Origin: Vespa crabro
Taxonomy: Eukaryota > Arthropoda > Insecta > Hymenoptera > Vespidae
Direction of reading: 5' to 3'
DNA: 64,000 bases
NCBI RefSeq assembly: GCF_910589235.1
Contig: NC_060956.1
Span: 481,501 to 545,500, forward strand
Below, one piece after another: positions 59,265-64,000 of the stretch. Below the pieces are notes generated by a model. It saw only the letters and a list, made by a program, of their open reading frames with translations. It ran no database searches and had not been told where the DNA came from. The stretch's first letter is position 1; each line of letters begins with the position of its first letter. The position numbers were made by a program, and so were the translations under genes.

Positions 59265-59674
59265 TTATATTTTATTTTATTTTAGATTAAAACAGCCCGA
59301 CCTAGACCAGTATATTTATGGAATGTTTTAGATGTCCAGAAATGGTTACGGAGACATTGCAGTGACTATTATCAATTATATCATGAAAAATTTCTTTATG
59401 TAAGTATAAAATATAATTTTTTGTTGGTAAAAAAATATGGTATTATTAAATCTATATATTTGTAATATATCTTATTTATTTTTATCTTTCTTCAAAGCAT
59501 GATATCACTGGAAGAGTACTTTTAAGAATAAATGAAAATATTTTATTAAGGCTTGGAATTGATAATGAGCAACATAGAATGGATATATGGAGAGAGATTA
59601 TGAAGCTGCATCTTAAGACTGACATGTTAGAAATTAGAGACATAGAGCGTCGCAACAATGTGAATTTTGATTAA
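59097..59674 (+). CDS. ave: Protein aveugle (SAM-domain adaptor of Ras/Raf signalling)
   Basis: Aveugle (also called hyphen) is a small SAM-domain protein that bridges KSR and CNK so that Raf is activated in receptor tyrosine kinase signalling in insects. Exons 59097-59135, 59286-59399, 59498-59674; 109 codons (Drosophila about 106). It opens MVEETVNST, like the fly protein. The SAM domain covers most of the rest: PVYLWNVLDVQKWLRRHCSDYYQLY, then HDITGRVLLRINENILLRLGI, then REIMKLHLKTDMLEIRDIERRNN at the end. Intron 1 holds a (TA)n tract (about 59217-59256). The first exon encodes only 13 residues but fits phase. Confidence 0.93.
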
Positions 59675-60542
59675 AATAGGTATTTCTATTTAAATTTTAT
59701 AACTATATAAAATTATGACTTGCTGTATTTTTAATACATGTTTATAAATGATATAGTTATATTTTTTAATAGATGATATATACAAATATAAAATAATATA
59801 ATTTCTCTACGCACGAATTTGTAAAAGGGACTTTTTAAAGTCTGGTTGATTTTATTACTTTTATTTTTCTGTACATTTATTGACTAGAAATAGTTCAGAA
59901 ATACTTTAGTAGCGTACCACTTATTTAATTTATTTTTATGTTTACATTCTATCCGCTCATTATTAGTACGAGTATATGTATAATTTGATTCTCATTGATA
60001 TCCATGATATCATATATAAATTTATTTGCATTTTAAACAATTTATTAAAATCAATATTACCCTATTTTTCATTATTTTACATTAAGATCATGTGCTTTGA
60101 AAAATTATAATTTAAAATTTATTTATGAATGTAATTTATGAATGTAATTTATACGGTGTTCCAATACTTCATGTCATTTCACGTTATTATATTTATAAAA
60201 AATATTTGGCTCAGTTTTAATTTGAGCAAATTATTTAATATGTAAAATACTTGCAAATTTATCTTATATAAATGACTTAATTTAAAATTTCAAATAAAAT
60301 TTGTAAAATTTTCTTAAATAGTAAAAGTAGTTTAATTTCCGCTTGGAATAATCAAAAGGAATGCTTCGTTATATTATTTTTAACGAGCTATGACAAAGAA
60401 AAAAATAATGCGAACTTTGAATATAGTTCTTTGACGAAATTCATCGTAAATTCGTTCCGTTCAGTTTTATAATAATATCCTAAACAGAATCGATCCAAAG
60501 AATCGATCGTGGACGCTAAGATCTCTTTATGATTATTTTATA
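59675..60542. other. aveugle 3' UTR and GPCR 3' flank
   Basis: AT-rich convergent 3' region; ATTTATGAATGTAATTTATGAATGTAATTTATACG near 60119-60153 contains a short tandem duplication. No gene. Confidence 0.5.
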
Positions 60543-62049
60543 TTAAAGACACAATTCTTCTGTACCGATACTTTTCGTATGTTTGTGTCTGCCGGAGGAG
60601 AAGACGTAGAGTTCCATTGCTTTGCTCGGTGATCTTTGATCAGGACAGCATTGATTTTTTTGTTCGTTGCGAGACCAACGTGTTGATATATTTGTTTGTC
60701 GAGTAATAGATTCGTTGTTGCTGTTAATGGTTATTTTGGATGATTCTCGCATTGGTACACCTCTATAGAAAGACGGATAACCACTGGAACCTGTTCGTCG
60801 CCAATCATATCTGGACAATAGTTCAACGATTATTAAATAATATTTCCTGTAAAAATCCTGAATAACGATTTTACAGTTGAATTTTTCAATTTAATATTTA
60901 TTTATTATTTTTTTTTTTTTTTAATAATAGTAACGAGATTTTATAATATGAGAAAAGCACCTGAGAATGTACCTAATGGATGCTCGTGTACTTTGCGTCT
61001 TGTCGAGATCCATACTGTCGGTCGGTGGACTGATGGTTAATTTTCGAGATCGAAATGGGCATCTCTGTTGAAATTCCCGCTTAAATTTTTCCTATAATTA
61101 TTTTTTAAATAATGACAACGGTCATTTCCATAATGTGAATTAAGATTAATGACTTACATTGTATATACCATAAACGAATGGATTGCAGCAACTATTCGAC
61201 ATGGCTAGCCAATCGCAACAGAACCATATAATGTTTATGTATTGATATCTGCAATAAACTATATTTTATGAAAAATATATGTATCAGTGTATATTATAAA
61301 AATTAATTAAGTTTTATATACAGTTGGTGTTTGAGAAAGGTTTGGAAAAACAATTTACTCACTGATTTACTTCTGAATAAGTGTATTCCAGTACGTTGTA
61401 CGATTGTAATGGTAACCAGCATATCGCGAATAATACGACGACAATTACCAACATTTTGATAACCTGCGTTTATTATAAAAAAAAAGTTTTTTTTATAATA
61501 AACAATTTTTTTTATGAAAAACAATTTTTCTTTTTCCTTTGTTAAGCACAAATTTGGAGGTCGGTAATGTTCCATGTGTCGATAATGTAGCAAATTTCTC
61601 TTTCTTATCATAAGGGATTTAGAAAATTATTTCCATGATATATCATTCAAGGGCTATATTATCGACGAAGTATGGAGCGTTATCTATGTTCAGGCGCGAT
61701 GCTTAACAAATTAATGCAATAAATGGACAAGTTAAATATATAGCATTGAGAATCTTCAAGATACTCGATATTTCATATTGTACATAAAATTCAATTTTTA
61801 GATAGATACGTACGTATAAAAGCGTGAATACCTTTTTTTTATTTTTCATAAAAGCAGCATCACGCGAATCTTCTGCATTTCCAGGCGCTCTGCTGCCCCA
61901 AAGTGTCCTAGCCATTCTAGCATACACGACGGATATTATTGAAAGAGGTGTCATGTATTGTAGGAAAACCAATAATGCTCGATACGTTAGCATTGAATTT
62001 TCCGACATGTTTTCATTATGGCAGAACGGTTTCAAATGATAACGTCCAC
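60543..62049 (-). CDS. RYamide / NPY-like receptor, C-terminal exons (partial)
   Basis: Rhodopsin-family neuropeptide GPCR. Exons in coding order: 62049-61832, 61463-61363, 61248-61158, 61091-60973, 60810-60543; about 265 codons from extracellular loop 2 to the stop. Exon 1 here: GRYHLKPFCH (loop-2 cysteine), TM5 (YRALLVFLQYMTPLSIISVVYARM) and loop 3 with LWGSRAPGNAEDSRD...NKKK. Then TM6 VIKMLVIVVVLFAICWLPLQSYN with the CWLP toggle. TM7 is INIIWFCCDWLAMSNSCCNPFVYGIYNEKFKREF with an NPxxY-type motif. The tail is Ser/Arg-rich with ASIRYDWRRTG. The LWGSRAPGNA...DSRD and FCCDWLAMSNSC blocks are typical of insect RYamide receptors; other NPY-like receptors are possible. TM1-TM4 exons were not found in the remaining 2 kb and probably lie beyond the window. 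Confidence 0.78.
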
Positions 62050-62517
62050 CTGAAAATATCGAAATAAGACGTTAATAAAATATCGATTTATTATTTTTAT
62101 CCTTATTTTGATCGATTTAAGATTCGGTTATCTTTCGAAATATAGCTATAATCCGATAGAAAATTTTGCTGAAATGTATTGTGTTTTCGAGATCAGTCCA
62201 TTAGGATATAATCTTGCCTTAAAAAAAGTATTTTTCGATTTTGATGTAGCTGACAATGTGATACGTAGGGAGACCATGATCTTTCGCGGTAGCTATTACA
62301 ATGATATTAGGATCAACTCGATACCTTTAAATGGAGCTTTTAAGGACAACATGATCTTGTTACGCAATGCGATACTCTATCGGTATTATAGACTACCTGT
62401 CAAAATTTTCCTTGCGTTATACTTTTCTTACATATTACTTATATCCTATATATCCTACGTATGTTATTTATTCCATTGTAAGCTGGAAAAATCTAGTAAA
62501 CATGTATAATTTCTCTT

Positions 62518-62570
<53 letters not shown>

Positions 62571-62685
62571 CTCTTTCATTATTTTTTTCATTGTTTTTCT
62601 CGACGTTCTGTAACATAATTAAACGAGTGCTTCGTAATTAAAATAAAAATAAATAGATAGACAGATATATGAATAGAGATAGATG

Positions 62686-62734
<49 letters not shown>

Positions 62735-64000
62735 AAAGTAGTTAGAAAAAAGAGAGGAAAGGTGCGGTATGTATGTAGATTCGTCGACGTCTTCTACGCG
62801 TAAAAGGTGGAGTCAGTTTTTATGAGCGATATTCATGGCACACACTTCTCTCTTTAATAGATGTTACGTGGATGGAAATAAGACTATTGTTTTTACGAGA
62901 CAATTAATGGGGAATTACGAGAAGGATATTTTTAAAAGTTAAATCAAATATTTGAGCTTTCTTTTTTATTTGTTCATTTTTATCGGGGAATGAAAAAGAC
63001 ACTCGCTGCGACCGATTAAAAGAGCAATTTCTGGCGGTCTTCTAATTTAGCACAAGTTCAAATCTCAATGCATTGAGAAAATTGACCTGTTCTTCTAATG
63101 AGTTTGCATTCTCTTCTGTTCAATGCGACTTGCAACCTTCATTCTCCGTTATAATAATTCTAAGTATACCATGCGCTATATTCTTGTCTATTATAAACTT
63201 TGATGCAGTTAAAAATTATAAATTCATAATACAAGATTAATTTGTTTCTTGTATTTTCGTGGAAAATATAAAAAGCGCTCTCTCGGCATTTTCTACAAGC
63301 GATTCGTCAATAAATCGAACGGGAACGCCGCAATAGTAATGTACATATGTACTTAGTCTCTTTGAGGTTGTTCGAGGACTCGAGTAGTGATCGATTGTCC
63401 TCTCGTAAATTGGTTGGATTAGTAGAAAGTTATTATGAACGAAGAGTATACTCGATATCCAATTTGTTTTTTTTTTTTTTTTTCCATGACAATTTCCGTG
63501 ATCATCCTTTTATATTATTGTAGCCGAATCGATAGAAAATAACGTTCTGATTGTTCATTATCTATAAATTAGCTCGTATACTAGATCGATAGTCCGGATG
63601 TTATTGTTAGGAAGATGAAATCGTATGTATTCAATGCCAGATGGACTCTCGTTAACCCATGGTGAAAAATAAATTTAAAATTAGAATGGAATACAAATAA
63701 ACAGGAACGTACGTGTGGCGCGTAATAGTGGTCAGCAAATGATACCGTTTGGATTCCTTATGAATTGTTTTTTCAGGACATATTGCGGTACCTTTCATGT
63801 CGCGATATCTCGCGGTGCATCTTCGCACCGATAGACCGATTAAGAGTTTACATCAAGCATTAAAGAAAAATCATCTGCAACCTAAATCGAGTGAAGCACT
63901 ACGATTTTATCGAGGTCGATCGGAGCATTAACGTTTGTTATTATTTCGAGGCGTTCAATTTTTAAACTTTTAATAATCATAAATCGATGTTCGCGTTAAT
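62050..64000. other. Intron or upstream region of the GPCR gene
   Basis: No TM1-TM4 exon could be recognised on the minus strand. Contains (CT)n(TA)n at 62514-62566, GATA-rich then (AG)n at 62656-62736, a 133-codon unrecognised plus-strand frame (62108-62509), and a possible plus-strand exon near 63776-63931. Complexity and CG content are higher in 63600-64000 than in typical intergenic DNA here. Confidence 0.45.
62514..62736. repeat. Microsatellite cluster (CT)n(TA)n and (GATA)n(AG)n
   Basis: (CT)n at 62514-62536 runs into (TA)n to 62566. After about 90 bases comes a GATA/TAGA-rich stretch (62653-62698), then (AG)n to about 62736. Confidence 0.88.

Overview
This is a eukaryotic, AT-rich, gene-dense insect nuclear segment. 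It has short introns with clear GT-AG boundaries (many 60-150 bp), many (TA)n microsatellites, long A/T homopolymers and orthologues of conserved animal genes. An arthropod-type RYamide/NPY-like receptor and the insect SAM protein aveugle point to an insect. Compact genes, low transposon content and high AT suggest a hymenopteran such as a bee or wasp, but the species cannot be fixed from sequence alone. All gene models below were spliced by hand. Every complete multi-exon model adds up to a whole number of codons and ends near the usual length of its family.

Layout. 0-0.4 kb: first coding exon of an RGS-like gene (-). 2.3-5.8 kb: CTF18, the clamp-loader subunit (+). 5.8-13.99 kb: a gene-free repeat island holding three families of degenerate tandem repeats and a ~303-bp satellite array of about ten copies. 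14.0-15.3 kb: THUMPD1 (+). 15.8 kb: tRNA-Gln(CUG) (+). 16.5-19.6 kb: NCOA5/neosin-like RNA-binding protein (+). 21.2-23.4 kb: SMYD4 (-). 24.7-25.4 kb: prefoldin 4 (-). 25.8-28.5 kb: leukotriene A4 hydrolase (-). 29.2-31.4 kb: CDC50/TMEM30 (+). 32.8-33.2 kb: MRPL42 (+). 33.5-37.0 kb: ANKLE1/LEM-3 GIY-YIG nuclease (-). 37.5-40.2 kb: SCFD2 (+). 40.2-41.0 kb: XRCC2 (-). 42.0-45.2 kb: CARM1 (+). 45.6-49.5 kb: gene-poor. 49.5-51.1 kb: G-beta-5 (-). 52.5-55.0 kb: mitochondrial ATP synthase alpha (+). 55.9-57.1 kb: PCNP (+). 57.5-58.4 kb: RpS26 (-). 59.1-59.7 kb: aveugle (+). 60.5-62.0 kb: the 3' exons of a RYamide/NPY-like GPCR (-), whose upstream exons were not found in the window.

Most genes are unrelated housekeeping functions: replication and repair (CTF18, ANKLE1, XRCC2), RNA and translation (THUMPD1, tRNA-Gln, RpS26, MRPL42, NCOA5), chromatin and methylation (SMYD4, CARM1), protein folding and membranes (prefoldin 4, CDC50, SCFD2), energy (ATP synthase alpha) and signalling (RGS, G-beta-5, aveugle, GPCR). 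Several pairs are divergent and probably share promoters: LTA4H/CDC50, ANKLE1/SCFD2, XRCC2/CARM1 and RpS26/aveugle. SCFD2 and XRCC2 converge with only 22 bp between their stop codons.

The two items most worth following up are the 303-bp satellite island and a 115-codon open extension directly in frame after the CARM1 TGA stop, which looks like a stop-readthrough or alternative-isoform candidate. No virus, toxin, CRISPR array or intact transposon was seen.
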